A stretch of DNA of 43,935 nucleotides, taken from assembly GCF_014648435.1 (NCBI RefSeq), contig NZ_BMRC01000053.1:1-43935 (forward strand), written 5' to 3'. The position numbers and the translations under genes were made by a program. The stretch comes from Nonomuraea spiralis (GTDB taxonomy: Bacteria > Actinomycetota > Actinomycetes > Streptosporangiales > Streptosporangiaceae). The notes beneath the pieces were generated by a model that worked only from the letters and a program-made list of their open reading frames with translations, was not told where the DNA came from and ran no database searches. Position 1 is the first letter of the stretch. Each line of letters opens with the position of its first letter. Positions 7,366-16,945 of the stretch are shown piece after piece.

Positions 7366-9707
7366 TGAGTGCCCTCCTCATGGGCTCGGCGTGGGTCGGT
7401 CGAGATTCGGAGCTTCGGTTTGCTCGCCGCGGTGGTCTCGGGACGGGCGAATGCGGCCCGGGAGGCGGCTCGGACGGCTTCCTGACGGCCGGGGATGAGG
7501 TCGGGGAGGGGACGGGTGCGGAAGGTGAACGCCGGTGACGGGCCTCCTTTGCCGGTGATGACTCGTCCGGCGGCTTGGTACGCGCCCAGGTGGGACAGGT
7601 CATGCGCGGTGAGTACAGGACCGACGTGGCGAGCGAGATCGTGGGCGTCTTCCGGGGAGGCGGTGAAGTAGACCTTGTTGCGCGCGTCGGCGGAGACGGC
7701 TTCGCGGAGGTCTCTGGGGAGCTGGGACAGGTGCTGGTGGGCGAGCGTGAGTGAGAAGCGGTACGCGCGTGCCTCGGCCAGGAGGTCACTCACGGAGATG
7801 GGCATGTTGAGGAAGTTCTGGGCCTCGTCGATGTAGGCGGCGGCATCTCGGCGTTTGTGCTCTGGCAGGCGGACTCGGGGAGTGATGGCCTGCCAGGTGT
7901 GGGCGAGGAGGAGTGAGCCGAAGAGGCGCGCGGCGTCCTCGCCGAGGACACCCTTGGGAAGTCGGGCGAGGACCAGGCCGCCGGTGTCCAAGGTGCGGGC
8001 CAGGTCGAATGTGGAGGTTCCGCCGGACAGGGCGTCGCGGACGAACGGGCGTAGGAGGACGGCCCGGAGTTTGTTCATGACAGGGCTGATCACCGAGGCG
8101 CGGGCGGCGGGTGACAGCTCGTCGTACGCGGACCAGAAGCCTCGCAGCAGTTCGTCGTTGAGCTGGCCGACGATCCGGGCGCGGAACGGGGTGTCGGTGA
8201 GGAGCTTGGGGACGTCGGTGAGCGTCGCGCGGTTGCGCTGTGTCCGTACGAGAGTGAGGCAGGCCGAACGCATGAGGTCGTCCAGGCGCGGTCCCCAGGA
8301 CGAGGCGAAACAGCGATGGAAGATCGTGACGATGGAGTCGACGGCGAACGCCGGGTCCGGTCCGGCGAGGACGTTGAAGCAGGGCGGATTGCCGGGTTCG
8401 GCCGGGTCGAAGAGGACCGTCCGCTTGATGGCGCGTTCGGGTAGGCGGTCGAGTACGTCGTCGATCAAGTCACCTTTGGGATCGATGACGAGGGCGCCTC
8501 GGCCGGCGTGGGCGTCGGAGAGGATGAGGTTGGCCAGGAAGGTGGACTTGCCGACACCGGTCTGTCCGAGGACATGCAGGTGCTGGCGCGCCGAGGCCAC
8601 GGTGACCCCCACAGGGCGCGGGTGGCCGGTCTCGGCATCACCCAGGACCCGGACGTCCTGGCCGTACGTGGGGACATCGGGCGCGGGCGGGATGGGCCGT
8701 GCTCCGGCTCGGGCGATGCCGGGGGCGGCCTGGTCGTAGGGCAGGTGGGCGAGCGCGGCCAGCTCGTCAACGGCCAGGAGGTAGCCGGAGTTCATGCGGC
8801 GGTTGGACATGCGGCCGGGGAAGTCGAGGCCTCGTAGGCGGCGCAAGTACTGGTGGCCGGAGGCATAGAGCGCGAGGGTGGCGGCGATCTCGTGGGCGCG
8901 ACCACGGAGGCGGTCCCGGGCCTCGGGTCGATCACTTGTGACCGCGTAGGAGATCTGGACGGCGAAGCGCAGCTGATTCGCCTTGGCGAGGATGGCGCGG
9001 ATCTCCTCGGCACGCTCGGGGAACATCCGAGACAACTCACCGGGCCGGGCACGGTTGAGGCCGCCGGGTGTGATGAGGTCGAACAAGTCAGTCCGGAGGC
9101 TGCTGGACCTGCCGTTCCTCAGCGCGGAAGCGGCGCGGTGAGCGGCTGACAGCCGCCGCCCAGTCACCGGGCGGACCAGAAGTTGGACGGCGGCGTGCTC
9201 ACCTTGACGCAGCCCCGACAAAGCCCCGAGGAGTGCGCGCAGCGGATCATTGCGATGCGCGGTCGTGAGCGGATAGTGGTCGGGCCGAGCCAGCACCATC
9301 CGGCCCCGGGCAGCCGTGGCACCGCGCGGGATGGGAGGGGCAGCCGGGCGCGTGGTCGCAGTCGCGCCAGGCCAGGCCGACCGGATCGCCTTCTCCACCA
9401 GCCCAGACGGTACGAGCCCCGGAACCCACAACTGCACCCGAACGCTGGCAGCATCAGCCACGTACTCCCAGGCCAGATGAGGCTGGCCGAACAGGAGGCG
9501 CTTCCAGCGCGGCGCGGTCAGCCCCATCACCTGTGACCACCAGGCAGCCGCGCTACCGGACTCGACCTGCGGCGGTACCGCGATCTCGACCAGCCGAGCG
9601 TTACGGGCAAAGCGCGCGTTGCGCCATCGCCAGAGGATGGCTTCGGCCGTGCTGAGAGCGGCTGCACCACCGATCACGGCTCCCCAGGGCGCTGGATCAG
9701 GGATCAC
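7362..9707 (-). CDS. VirD4/TraG-like type IV coupling ATPase
   Basis: This 781-residue membrane-associated ATPase has an N-terminal hydrophobic segment (about 8-28), Walker A GQTGVGKST at 381-389, Walker B AAYIDEAQN at 623-631 and the intervening VIDPKGD motif (about 407-413). These are hallmarks of the VirD4/TraG/HerA family that pumps DNA into the type IV channel. It lies in a tight operon: its start overlaps the VirB4-like gene and its stop overlaps the replication-relaxation gene, each by 4 bases. It would recruit the processed DNA and feed it to the VirB4-driven channel. Motifs are intact and length is normal for the actinobacterial variant. Confidence 0.88.
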   Translation of the reverse strand: MIPDPAPWGAVIGGAAALSTAEAILWRWRNARFARNARLVEIAVPPQVESGSAAAWWSQVMGLTAPRWKRLLFGQPHLAWEYVADAASVRVQLWVPGLVPSGLVEKAIRSAWPGATATTRPAAPPIPRGATAARGRMVLARPDHYPLTTAHRNDPLRALLGALSGLRQGEHAAVQLLVRPVTGRRLSAAHRAASALRNGRSSSLRTDLFDLITPGGLNRARPGELSRMFPERAEEIRAILAKANQLRFAVQISYAVTSDRPEARDRLRGRAHEIAATLALYASGHQYLRRLRGLDFPGRMSNRRMNSGYLLAVDELAALAHLPYDQAAPGIARAGARPIPPAPDVPTYGQDVRVLGDAETGHPRPVGVTVASARQHLHVLGQTGVGKSTFLANLILSDAHAGRGALVIDPKGDLIDDVLDRLPERAIKRTVLFDPAEPGNPPCFNVLAGPDPAFAVDSIVTIFHRCFASSWGPRLDDLMRSACLTLVRTQRNRATLTDVPKLLTDTPFRARIVGQLNDELLRGFWSAYDELSPAARASVISPVMNKLRAVLLRPFVRDALSGGTSTFDLARTLDTGGLVLARLPKGVLGEDAARLFGSLLLAHTWQAITPRVRLPEHKRRDAAAYIDEAQNFLNMPISVSDLLAEARAYRFSLTLAHQHLSQLPRDLREAVSADARNKVYFTASPEDAHDLARHVGPVLTAHDLSHLGAYQAAGRVITGKGGPSPAFTFRTRPLPDLIPGRQEAVRAASRAAFARPETTAASKPKLRISTDPRRAHEEGTQ

Positions 9708-11422
9708 TCGGCCGGGTCCGTGGTAGCGAGCGCATGCTCAGATGCACTGGCGACAGCAACGAAAGCGGCACGATCTCCGACGCCCCCGCAGACCAGACCC
9801 TCACCCTGGCCGGCCGACAGCAGGAAGAGCCGTTCTCCTTCCGTGAGGTCGAAGGCATCGGCGATCTCGTCGATGGCCTGCGGGGCCTGCCGCAGCAGGA
9901 CCTGCGTACTGGCGTTGGAGACGACGGCCTTGCCGAGGTCGGAGCCGAGCAGGTCGGCGGCATCCTGTGTGACGACGGCGAGGCCGGCCCAGTGCTTGCG
10001 GGCGGATTTGGCGAGTCGGTAGAGGAACCTCGCGCCTTCGTTCTCGCGCATGAGTGTCCATGCCTCGTCGACCACGACCACGCGGCGGCGCCGGTCAGCG
10101 GGGTTGGACACGCGCCGCCAGATCGTGTCGAGTGCCAGGAGCATCCCGACCGGCCGGGTTTCTTCGGGCAGGTCCCGCAGGGAGAACACGATGAGGTGGC
10201 CGTCCGGTCGAGTGGTGGTCGGACCGGCGAACAAGCTCCGGTAGGAACCGGACACGTACGGGGTGAGCCGCGCGGCCAGCTCGGACGCCTCCGGCGCGTC
10301 GGTGGCGTCCAGCATCGTCACCAGGTCAGCGAGCAGCGGCGCAGGGCGCTTCCACGTGTGCTGGTCTGAGGTGATGCCATGGGCCGCGTACGTGGCGATC
10401 ACCGCCCTGTCCAATACGGCCTTCGTCGCGGCAGTGAGCGGTTCGCCGAGCATGGTCGCGACAAGGGTTTGGATGAACATCGCGCGCCGGTCGAGAGCGT
10501 CGCCTTCTGCGGAGGCGGGCAGGTCGAACGGGTTGAAGCACACGCCTGGCGTGCCAAGACCGAGGATGGTTCCTCCGACGGCGTCCGACAGGCGGCGGTA
10601 TTCGTCCTCGGGATCGACGACGCATACCTCGACCTGGTGGAACAGCAGCCGCAGCACTTCCAGCTTGGTGAAGTACGACTTGCCCGCCCCCGACCGGGCG
10701 ATCGTCACGGAGTTGTAGTTGTCGTGGGCGAACCGGTCCCACAGCACGACTCCAGAGGAGTAGACGTTCAGCCCGAACAACACCGGCGTCTCGCCGAGCC
10801 GGGGCCGCAGATCCGGTGAGGCGAACGGGAAGGCCGCCGCGAGCGCCGAGGTGTCGAAGGTCCGGCGCGTCTTCAGCGTGTCGGTGCCCAGTGGAAGCGT
10901 GGCGGTCCATCCCTGCATCGCCCGGAACGTCGTCGGGTGCGCGTCGAGCAAAAGCGAGGCCGCCAGCGCTTTGACGTGTTGGACCTCCGCCTCCAGCTCA
11001 TCGGCATCCGCGGCGTGAACGGTGAGGTAGAGGCCGACACGGAATAGGCGTCCGTGCCCCCGCGCGAGGGAGGCGGCCAGCTCAGCGGCATCGTCGGCAG
11101 CGGCCTCAGCCGCGAAGTCCGGCGTCCGGGCGCCCGCGGAGGCGGACGCCAGGCGGGCGAGCTGTCGGCGTAGACGCTGGGCGGCGATCAGCGGAGGTAC
11201 CGGCTCGATGTGCAGGGACACGTCGAGGTGACCCGGATAGCCGGTCAGCGGTTCGAGCCAGCCCGCGCCGACCTCTCGTGGGTATCCCGCGATCGCGAAC
11301 GACGCGCACACCCCGTCCGTGAACTCGACCGAGCGGGCGTTGATCTTCAACGATGACGGGCCGGGCAAGGCGGGGCTGGTGGTGCGGGCCTCAGTGTCGC
11401 CGGCGAGTCGGGGGAACCTCAT
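9704..11422 (-). CDS. VirB4-like conjugation ATPase
   Basis: The protein is 572 residues. Walker A is ARSGAGKSY at 242-250, and VDPEDEYRRL (269-278) follows as in VirB4/TraC proteins. Walker B is VVVVDEAWTLM at 448-458 and the arginine-finger region is near 475-490. The N-terminal half, with tandem alpha/beta elements, fits the VirB4 N-domain. It powers pilus/channel assembly at the inner face of the membrane. It sits between the PrgI-like gene and the VirD4-like gene with 4-base overlaps on both sides. It is shorter than proteobacterial VirB4 (about 800) but typical for the SCO6880-associated actinobacterial form. Confidence 0.85.
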   Translation of the reverse strand: MRFPRLAGDTEARTTSPALPGPSSLKINARSVEFTDGVCASFAIAGYPREVGAGWLEPLTGYPGHLDVSLHIEPVPPLIAAQRLRRQLARLASASAGARTPDFAAEAAADDAAELAASLARGHGRLFRVGLYLTVHAADADELEAEVQHVKALAASLLLDAHPTTFRAMQGWTATLPLGTDTLKTRRTFDTSALAAAFPFASPDLRPRLGETPVLFGLNVYSSGVVLWDRFAHDNYNSVTIARSGAGKSYFTKLEVLRLLFHQVEVCVVDPEDEYRRLSDAVGGTILGLGTPGVCFNPFDLPASAEGDALDRRAMFIQTLVATMLGEPLTAATKAVLDRAVIATYAAHGITSDQHTWKRPAPLLADLVTMLDATDAPEASELAARLTPYVSGSYRSLFAGPTTTRPDGHLIVFSLRDLPEETRPVGMLLALDTIWRRVSNPADRRRRVVVVDEAWTLMRENEGARFLYRLAKSARKHWAGLAVVTQDAADLLGSDLGKAVVSNASTQVLLRQAPQAIDEIADAFDLTEGERLFLLSAGQGEGLVCGGVGDRAAFVAVASASEHALATTDPAE

Positions 11423-12384
11423 CGAGTCTCTTCTCCAAGGGTGATCGGCTCATCGGGGCGGGCGGTCCCGACCGGTTCCGGACGACGCGGCGACAGTGAC
11501 CGTACGAGCACGTCGCGAGCGTCATCGGCGCCCATGACCGAGGCGTGAACACCGAGGCCGAGGAGGAAGCGCACGGTTTCCTCGGCGCGGCGAGTCACGA
11601 TGGCCGCCGAGCTGTCTCGCCGGGACTTTCGCATCCACCTGGGTGGCTGCTCGGCGTCCTGGTGGCGAACCACGATCAGGACATCGCGGGTCAGCAGATC
11701 TCGGGTGGTGCTCAGCTCGGTGAGGAACTCGGCATGCTGGCGGGCCGCCTGCTCAAGCGCGGGATCGGCCAGACGCTCGGCCGCACCGTCGATCACGTCA
11801 GCGAGATCGGACAGGTCAACCGGACGCGCCTGCAGAAGGATCTGCACGGGCGCGTCCAGCGAGTTCAGCCACCCTGCGAACACTCCGACCAGCGCCGCTT
11901 GCTCCTCACCCGTCCGCAGCCCGAACGCCACGGTCCCGGCTCGGACGACCGCCGCGGTTCCGCCTTCGGCCAGCTCCATGACGCCGTCCTCGCGGATCGC
12001 CCGGACAGGGAGCCGCAGCGCGCCGGGCAGGCGGCCTCGGACTCGGCACCAGGCCGGCGGCGGGAAGACTCCTTCCTCGGTGGTGACCAGCTTGCGATCC
12101 CGCCGCAGGTAAGCGAAGGCGTGGAGGATGAGCCGGTCGAGACTGAGCCCATCTCGCCTGCCGAGTGCCAACGCACACCCGCAGGCGACCACCGGCAGGA
12201 CGATCGCGACGAGCACCGGGACGGGTAGCCGGTCGCCGGCCATGAGGTACACCCAGGCCGCCAGCACGCCGGTCGCCGCCAGGATCGCGACTTGCCGAAC
12301 CGTCAGGTTCGCGAAGAGCTTGTCCGGCATCTCCACATCGGCCGGGATCTTCGCGACCAGCCGTTCTTTACTTGCGTGGCGCAC
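11419..12384 (-). CDS. PrgI-family / SCO6880-like transfer protein
   Basis: The open frame extends to 12837, but the likely start is the GTG at 12384 (VRHASKERLVAKIPADVE), giving 321 residues. An AAGGGCGG ribosome site lies upstream, and the sequence before it is merely antisense to the TrbL tail. Two membrane helices occur at about 30-50 and 55-75. IPADVEMPDKLFANLTVRQV is typical of PrgI-family proteins, which are VirB3-like partners of VirB4. The soluble C-terminal domain (about 110-300) matches the long SCO6880-type form. It overlaps the TrbL-like gene by 17 bases and the VirB4 gene by 4, consistent with a stoichiometric complex. Confidence 0.8.
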   Translation of the reverse strand: MRHASKERLVAKIPADVEMPDKLFANLTVRQVAILAATGVLAAWVYLMAGDRLPVPVLVAIVLPVVACGCALALGRRDGLSLDRLILHAFAYLRRDRKLVTTEEGVFPPPAWCRVRGRLPGALRLPVRAIREDGVMELAEGGTAAVVRAGTVAFGLRTGEEQAALVGVFAGWLNSLDAPVQILLQARPVDLSDLADVIDGAAERLADPALEQAARQHAEFLTELSTTRDLLTRDVLIVVRHQDAEQPPRWMRKSRRDSSAAIVTRRAEETVRFLLGLGVHASVMGADDARDVLVRSLSPRRPEPVGTARPDEPITLGEETR

Positions 12385-13888
12385 GACGTGCCGCCCTTCT
12401 TTGCAGACGAGGTGCTTGGAGCCGCAACGCGACTTGTGACAGGCGCTGAGGCGACCGAGGGGGTGCAGACGGCGCGGCACCATTCGGCGGCCGGTTGCGG
12501 CGGACGATAGGTCGGTGATGCCGTTGCGGCTGCGGATGGCCATCGGGCAGTGGGTTCCCAGCGTCCCTATCCGGCCCGTAGGGACGCGCAGGGCGCGAAC
12601 GATGAACCCGCGCGTTTCCATCCCCACCCCTGCCACCCGTAGCCATCCCCGGCGGACGACGCGGATGCCGTGGCAACCCCGAACGTGGCCCGCCCGCGTT
12701 CGGCCCCCGCCTACCGGGACCACCGCCCGGACCTCCACCAGGAGGACCACTGGGCCCACCTCCACCGCTGTTGGGCGGAGCAGGCGGCTTCGGCGGCTTA
12801 GGACGACGCGTCGGGCGGACCGCACCGAACCTCCCACCGAGCAGCATGTTCAGCCCGCGATAGACGACCAGGGACTTCACCAGCCGTGAGAGCGTCCGAG
12901 GCATGCTCGCCTGCCAAATCGTCCGCGCCACCCATCCAGGGATCTTGAGCAATACGAACAGCAGACATATGGCCATGAGCAGGTCGGTCATGTCCGCCCC
13001 GCTCGGGATCCAGAACGAATCGTCGTCGGCCGGGTTGGCGGAGAACAGCAGTTGGAGCGCGGTGACCAGCACGAGCGACTGGCAGATCTGAATGGCCAGC
13101 AGCCCGGTGAACGCCCGCCACCACAGCCGAGCGAGCCCCTCGGTGACCGGCAGCGCATGCAGGATCAACGCAAGAGGCGCCGCCACGATCACGACCATGG
13201 TGAGTGCGAGCCGGAGGATGTAGGTGAACAGCACGCCGACCGCCAGGACGACCACCACAAGCGCCACGATCGCGAAGAACACGCCCTTGAGGACGATCCC
13301 CGTGAGGACCGCTCTCTTGATCGCGTCGAACACCAACGTCGGATCGATCCGGCCGGCTCCGTCGGACAGGAACGCCTGACTCAGCCCGTTCGCCAGAGTG
13401 ATCGCGTACTTGATCGCGATCAGGCTCAGATTCGCGGCGAGGGACGCCCACACGAGGCGTGGCAACAGCGCCCGTGCCGAGAGCCCACCAGGCAGTGCCT
13501 GCCCGACCATGACCATCAAGCCCGCGACCGTCACGAGCAGCACGAAGCACGTGTTCGCGATCGTCCGTGACAGTTCCCACGACAGCCTGACGCGCGCCAT
13601 CTCCTGGGAGTCCAGGTCCGGTGTGGCCAGCACTGTCGATTCGAGCATCTCGAAGACCGGCTTGGTCGCGGACTCCACGAGGTGCGTGAACCATTCGTCC
13701 ACCGCCTGCCGGGTCTTGCACGCCACATCGATGAGGCCACAGTCCGGTGCCGGCGTAGAGGAAGGCGTTGGTACAGGTGTCGGAGGTGTGGCAACTGCGG
13801 GCCCGCTGAGCAGCGCCGAGACGAGCGCCCCACCGACAGCCAGCAGAGCGAACAACCCGAACGCTCTGAGGCGAGTGAGGGCCGCCAC
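12368..13888 (-). CDS. TrbL/VirB6-like polytopic channel protein
   Basis: The 506-residue protein has an N-terminal hydrophobic signal/anchor (about 8-33) and a Pro/Thr linker. Six or so further membrane helices lie between about 112 and 330 (for example TCFVLLVTVAGLMVMVGQAL, VFFAIVALVVVVLAVGVLF). A soluble tail extends from about 350 and becomes Pro/Gly/Arg-rich. This is the layout of TrbL/VirB6-like inner-membrane channel components of actinobacterial type IV systems. It starts one base after the pilin gene's stop. The tail is low-complexity and basic, possibly for wall or DNA contact. Confidence 0.82.
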   Translation of the reverse strand: MAALTRLRAFGLFALLAVGGALVSALLSGPAVATPPTPVPTPSSTPAPDCGLIDVACKTRQAVDEWFTHLVESATKPVFEMLESTVLATPDLDSQEMARVRLSWELSRTIANTCFVLLVTVAGLMVMVGQALPGGLSARALLPRLVWASLAANLSLIAIKYAITLANGLSQAFLSDGAGRIDPTLVFDAIKRAVLTGIVLKGVFFAIVALVVVVLAVGVLFTYILRLALTMVVIVAAPLALILHALPVTEGLARLWWRAFTGLLAIQICQSLVLVTALQLLFSANPADDDSFWIPSGADMTDLLMAICLLFVLLKIPGWVARTIWQASMPRTLSRLVKSLVVYRGLNMLLGGRFGAVRPTRRPKPPKPPAPPNSGGGGPSGPPGGGPGGGPGRRGPNAGGPRSGLPRHPRRPPGMATGGRGGDGNARVHRSRPARPYGPDRDAGNPLPDGHPQPQRHHRPIVRRNRPPNGAAPSAPPRSPQRLSQVALRLQAPRLQRRAARRAPRK

Positions 13889-13889
13889 G

Positions 13890-14279
13890 TCAGGCCCCTA
13901 CGATCCGCTGAAGAAGCTCCACCAGGACCGGGGCGAGCATCGCCACTCCGAACCCGAGCGCTCCGTAGCGCAGCGTCTTCTTGGCGGCCTCGACTTCCGC
14001 GGGGTCCCCGCCAGCCAGGATGTAGCGGACCCCGCCGATGGTGAAGAACAGCGTGGCCAGGCCGACGAGCAGCCCGATCACCACGTTCCTCAGGTTGGTG
14101 ATGACCTGGTCGAGCGAGGCGGAGGCCAGCTTGGTCATCGCCTCGGCGACCCCCGGCACGACCACAGCGGCCGCCAGGCAGCCGACTGTCCAGAGCGCTG
14201 AAGCGGCACCCAGTCGGGCCCAGCTCGTACCTGCTGGAACCCGGAAGAAGAACAACGGACAAGGACGAGACGGCTTCAT
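13890..14279 (-). CDS. Pilin-like (VirB2/TrbC-type) membrane protein
   Basis: The 129-residue protein has hydrophobic segments at about 29-48, 66-88 and 106-124. A conserved pilin-like stretch reads VVIGLLVGLATLFFTIGGVR then YILAGGDPAEVEAAKKTLRY. The GGDPxEVxxAKxxL pattern between two helices is characteristic of the Gram-positive type IV secretion pilin family. The N-terminal segment ends in VPGVAEA, a plausible signal-peptidase site. It is the first gene of the transfer operon (14279 down to about 4952), so its upstream region should carry the operon promoter. Confidence 0.82.
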   Translation of the reverse strand: MKPSRPCPLFFFRVPAGTSWARLGAASALWTVGCLAAAVVVPGVAEAMTKLASASLDQVITNLRNVVIGLLVGLATLFFTIGGVRYILAGGDPAEVEAAKKTLRYGALGFGVAMLAPVLVELLQRIVGA

Positions 14280-14456
14280 GACATGGCTCCCCGAGACGTG
14301 AGGTCCTGAGCTGGCAGCCAGTCGTGATCACAGGCCCGGAGCAGGCCGGGATGGGTGTCCTCCTTCAAAGGACGATGGGCTCGATGGGAACGGGCAACCG
14401 CCCCCCGGAACCCCGCCCCGAGCCGTGATCACGGCTGACATGGATGAATCACCGAC

Positions 14457-15236
14457 TCAGCCAGCGAGTTTGGAGGCCAGTCCGTCACAACTGACCGAGA
14501 CTTGACCCTCCTCGATCGCCCGCGCCAGCCGCGCCTCTGCCGCCCGCCGCCGCTTGTAGAGCCGATCCGCCGGCACCCCCAAGCGCCCCGCGTACGCCCG
14601 CAACGCCTGGCCCTCCAAGCGCGTCGCGTTGATCAGTTTCGCCTCGTCCGGGGTGACGACACGGCATCGGACGGCCTCAGCGAGCACCATGAACGGCTCC
14701 GTGTCCAGAGCCACTGGTTCCGGCAACTCGGCGCAGATCTGGATGGAGGCGAGCTCACGCGCCCGAGCCCGAAGCGCGCCCTTCCTCGCCCACAGCAGCA
14801 GCCGGGGCAGGATGTTCGGCCGGTCGAGATCGATCCGGCGAAGCTGCGCGACGAAGTGCGTCACCATCTCCGAGACGATGTCGTCGACCACGTGCGCCGG
14901 GCAGCCATGCGACGTCCGCGAAGCGAGGTTCTTCAGCCCCGGCATCGCCACCCCTACGCATCCGATCACCCACGCCGGACCGTCGTCTCGCGAGCGTCGT
15001 ACGAGATGCGCCCAGACGCTGTCCTTCAGCTCATCGCTGGCCTGTGGCGCGAGCAGCAGCTCCTTCAGTTCGCCAAGATCGAGCAGGCACTGGGGTGCTC
15101 CATGCCCGATGAAACTGCCATCTACTGAGAGCGGATTCGGACCGATGATCAGAAGCCTGAACGCCCTATCGGCTGCGCTCAGGGCGTTCTCGTTGAAGTT
15201 CTTCGTTGTGGTGCTGCCATGTAGATCGATGGCCAT
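14457..15236 (-). CDS. Sigma-factor-like / HTH protein of the element
   Basis: The frame opens at 15287, but GGGGAG directly before the ATG at 15236 supports a 259-residue product starting MAIDLHGSTTT. The C-terminal part (EAKLINATRLEGQALRAYAG then RLGVPADRLYKRRRAAEARL) looks like a sigma region-4 type helix-turn-helix. The middle (HVVDDIVSEMVTHFVAQLRR followed by a LLLWARKGALRARARE helix) resembles a region-2-like helical bundle. Such proteins occur upstream of conjugation operons in actinobacterial elements, where they may control transfer genes. It is separated from the pilin gene by 177 bases, and a promoter for the transfer operon could lie there. Function is inferred from shape only. 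Confidence 0.65.
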   Translation of the reverse strand: MAIDLHGSTTTKNFNENALSAADRAFRLLIIGPNPLSVDGSFIGHGAPQCLLDLGELKELLLAPQASDELKDSVWAHLVRRSRDDGPAWVIGCVGVAMPGLKNLASRTSHGCPAHVVDDIVSEMVTHFVAQLRRIDLDRPNILPRLLLWARKGALRARARELASIQICAELPEPVALDTEPFMVLAEAVRCRVVTPDEAKLINATRLEGQALRAYAGRLGVPADRLYKRRRAAEARLARAIEEGQVSVSCDGLASKLAG

Positions 15237-15613
15237 GGTTTCTCCCCAGGAGGCCCGGTCGGATCGGTCGATCCAGGTCTCGATCACCAGATGGGAAGAA
15301 CTCGGATCGCCAAGGGGAGAAGCGGGGGCGCCGAGGACCTACCTTGGTCGCTCCCATTTGCCAGCTGACCTGCGGCGATAGGCATTTCCTGCAGTGACGC
15401 GCAAGGAGCGTGCCAATCTCTCCAACCCGCAGATGACCTGCTGGGACGTGCTCTGGTGTACGAGCCCGTCAAAGTTCTCGCCAAGCCGTCGCACGTATGG
15501 CCGAGGTCCTGTGCAGGGAGGGCAGTCGGTGTGTCGCCGAAGTGGATCACGGTTGCGTGAGTGCGCTGTGTATCAGGTCGGCGAGCGACGCCCCCTGACC
15601 CGATCAACTCGCA
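15237..15613. other. Intergenic region, no gene seen
   Basis: Nothing in this stretch looks coding on either strand. It contains the ribosome site and presumed promoter of the minus-strand sigma-like gene, and leads into the MarR remnant on the plus strand. Confidence 0.4.
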
Positions 15614-15890
15614 GACCTGCTGCGCCACCTGCTCGAGTCGTTCGGCGACACCCCACCTCGTACGAGCTGACGGCGGGCGCCCTCAACAAGACCGCCATGT
15701 GACTTCCGGGGCCGTCGCCAACCGCTTCGACAGGCTCGCCGACAAGGACCCGTTCGAACGGCTGCCCGACGTCGGGGGTTGGCGCTCGATCCGCGTCAGG
15801 CTCACGGAACACGGCCTGACCGCGATCGACGGCGCCCCACATGGAGAACGAGGTCCGCCTGCTGATCGCACTGAGTGCGAGCGAGCCTAA
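15614..15890 (+). pseudogene. MarR-family regulator remnant with frameshifts
   Basis: Three frames must be joined to read a MarR C-terminal half. LLRHLLESFGDTPP (from 15614) shifts to SYELTAGALNKTAM (15658-15702), then VTSGAVANRFDRLADKDPFE and LPDVGGWRSIRVRLTEHGLT (15699-15830), and finally HMENEVRLLIALSASEP (15839-15889). This follows the MarR order of HTH recognition helix (TSGAVANRFDRL), basic wing (ERLPD..GWRSIRVRLTEHG) and dimerisation helix (ENE..LL..LS..E). At least two or three indels and lost helices make it non-functional. It is probably debris from an earlier insertion between the transfer genes and the methyltransferase genes. Confidence 0.65.
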
Positions 15891-16054
15891 ATGCCGTGCG
15901 GGAGCCGAATGGCCTCACCGATCGCGGTGGCGCCTCTGGGCCCATGGGGACGAAGCGGGGTGGTTGATGCACGATCACAACGTGCAGAGAGGCTGGGGGA
16001 TCGACGGCCGTTCCAATCAGCGCTGATCAAGCAGTGTTTCAGTACATGGGAACG

Positions 16055-16074
16055 GGTGACCGTCGCGGGTCACC
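16055..16074. promoter_or_regulatory. 7-bp perfect inverted repeat before the methyltransferase pair
   Basis: GGTGACC, spacer GTCGCG, GGTCACC ends 4 bases before the ATG at 16079. It could be an operator, or an mRNA hairpin that sequesters the translation start. No independent support. Confidence 0.35.
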
Positions 16075-16078
16075 GTAG

Positions 16079-16936
16079 ATGAGCGAGAACGAAGGGTCGC
16101 GGTCGAAGGGTTCGCGGGCTGCGGAAAGGCGGTTGGTGCCGCTCTCGGTGTGGCTGTGTTCCGACACCGCACCCAGAACGTCGAAGGCCAAGGAGAGCCC
16201 GTGCGCAACCGACGCGGTATGCGGTTGGCATCATCGGGCCGTTGGGCTGGAACTGGCGCGGCATCTGATCGACGCCTGTACCCGTCCGGGTGGGGTTGTC
16301 ACGGACGTCTTCACGATAAGCGAGACGGTGCTGGTGGCAGCTGCGGAGATGGGGCGGCTGGGGATTGGGTGTGTTCCGCGTCTCCCGGTTGCGCAGCACC
16401 TTGTCGGCCGTCTGCGACAGGAGCTTTCGGCTGCCCAGCGGGCGGGGGTAAGGCTGCGCCCGCACGGGCCGCACGAGCTTCGGGATGCGTTGCTCGGTTT
16501 CGCGGGCCGGGTTGAGTTGCTGATCGCGGCGCTTCCGCCCTATCCGGGCTCCGGACAGCCGGTCAATCCGGCGTTGGTTACGTGTCCGCTGTGCAGGGCG
16601 GAGCGATCGACGCTCAGCGCGCCGCAACTGGGCCGGTTCCTGGAGGACGCGCGGCACGTTCTCGCTCCGGGTGGTCACTTGGCAGTGATCACGACTGCGC
16701 GGCATGAGCGGGGCAGGCTGGTGGACCTTGCGCCAGGGATTATCCGGCGCGCAGCAGGGGCTGGCCTCGCCTATATCCAGCACGTCATCGCGGTGCGAGT
16801 CCCGGTCGAGGGAGACGCGCTCGTCGTTCAGCCTGGTCCCGCGGAGCTGGCGCAGCTCCGTCATGCTCAGTCTGCCGAGCTACCGCCGGTCGCGTCGGTG
16901 CACGCGGATGTTCTCCTGTTCACTCGCACAGGCTGA
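16079..16936 (+). CDS. Degenerate DNA-methyltransferase-like partner protein
   Basis: The 285-residue protein aligns by eye with the active methyltransferase encoded next to it. It has the SVWL... start, an ARHLIDACTRPGGVVTDVFT segment at the position of motif I, AALPPYPG at the position of motif IV, and a shared tail pattern (APGGHLAVITTA ... GRLVDLAPGIIRRAAGAGLA). The SAM-binding motif DPMCGIGTT is replaced by TDVFTISETV, and the catalytic (S/D)PPY is altered to LPPY. Methyl transfer is therefore unlikely, and a role as target-recognition or dimer partner is inferred. It is followed after 9 bases by the active enzyme gene. Confidence 0.7.
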   Translation: MSENEGSRSKGSRAAERRLVPLSVWLCSDTAPRTSKAKESPCATDAVCGWHHRAVGLELARHLIDACTRPGGVVTDVFTISETVLVAAAEMGRLGIGCVPRLPVAQHLVGRLRQELSAAQRAGVRLRPHGPHELRDALLGFAGRVELLIAALPPYPGSGQPVNPALVTCPLCRAERSTLSAPQLGRFLEDARHVLAPGGHLAVITTARHERGRLVDLAPGIIRRAAGAGLAYIQHVIAVRVPVEGDALVVQPGPAELAQLRHAQSAELPPVASVHADVLLFTRTG

Positions 16937-16945
16937 GGTGGTCCG

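Noticed and set aside
12385..12837. Upstream extension of the PrgI-like gene frame
   Set aside because: It is antisense-like text overlapping the TrbL tail; the GTG at 12384 has a ribosome site and matches the family start.
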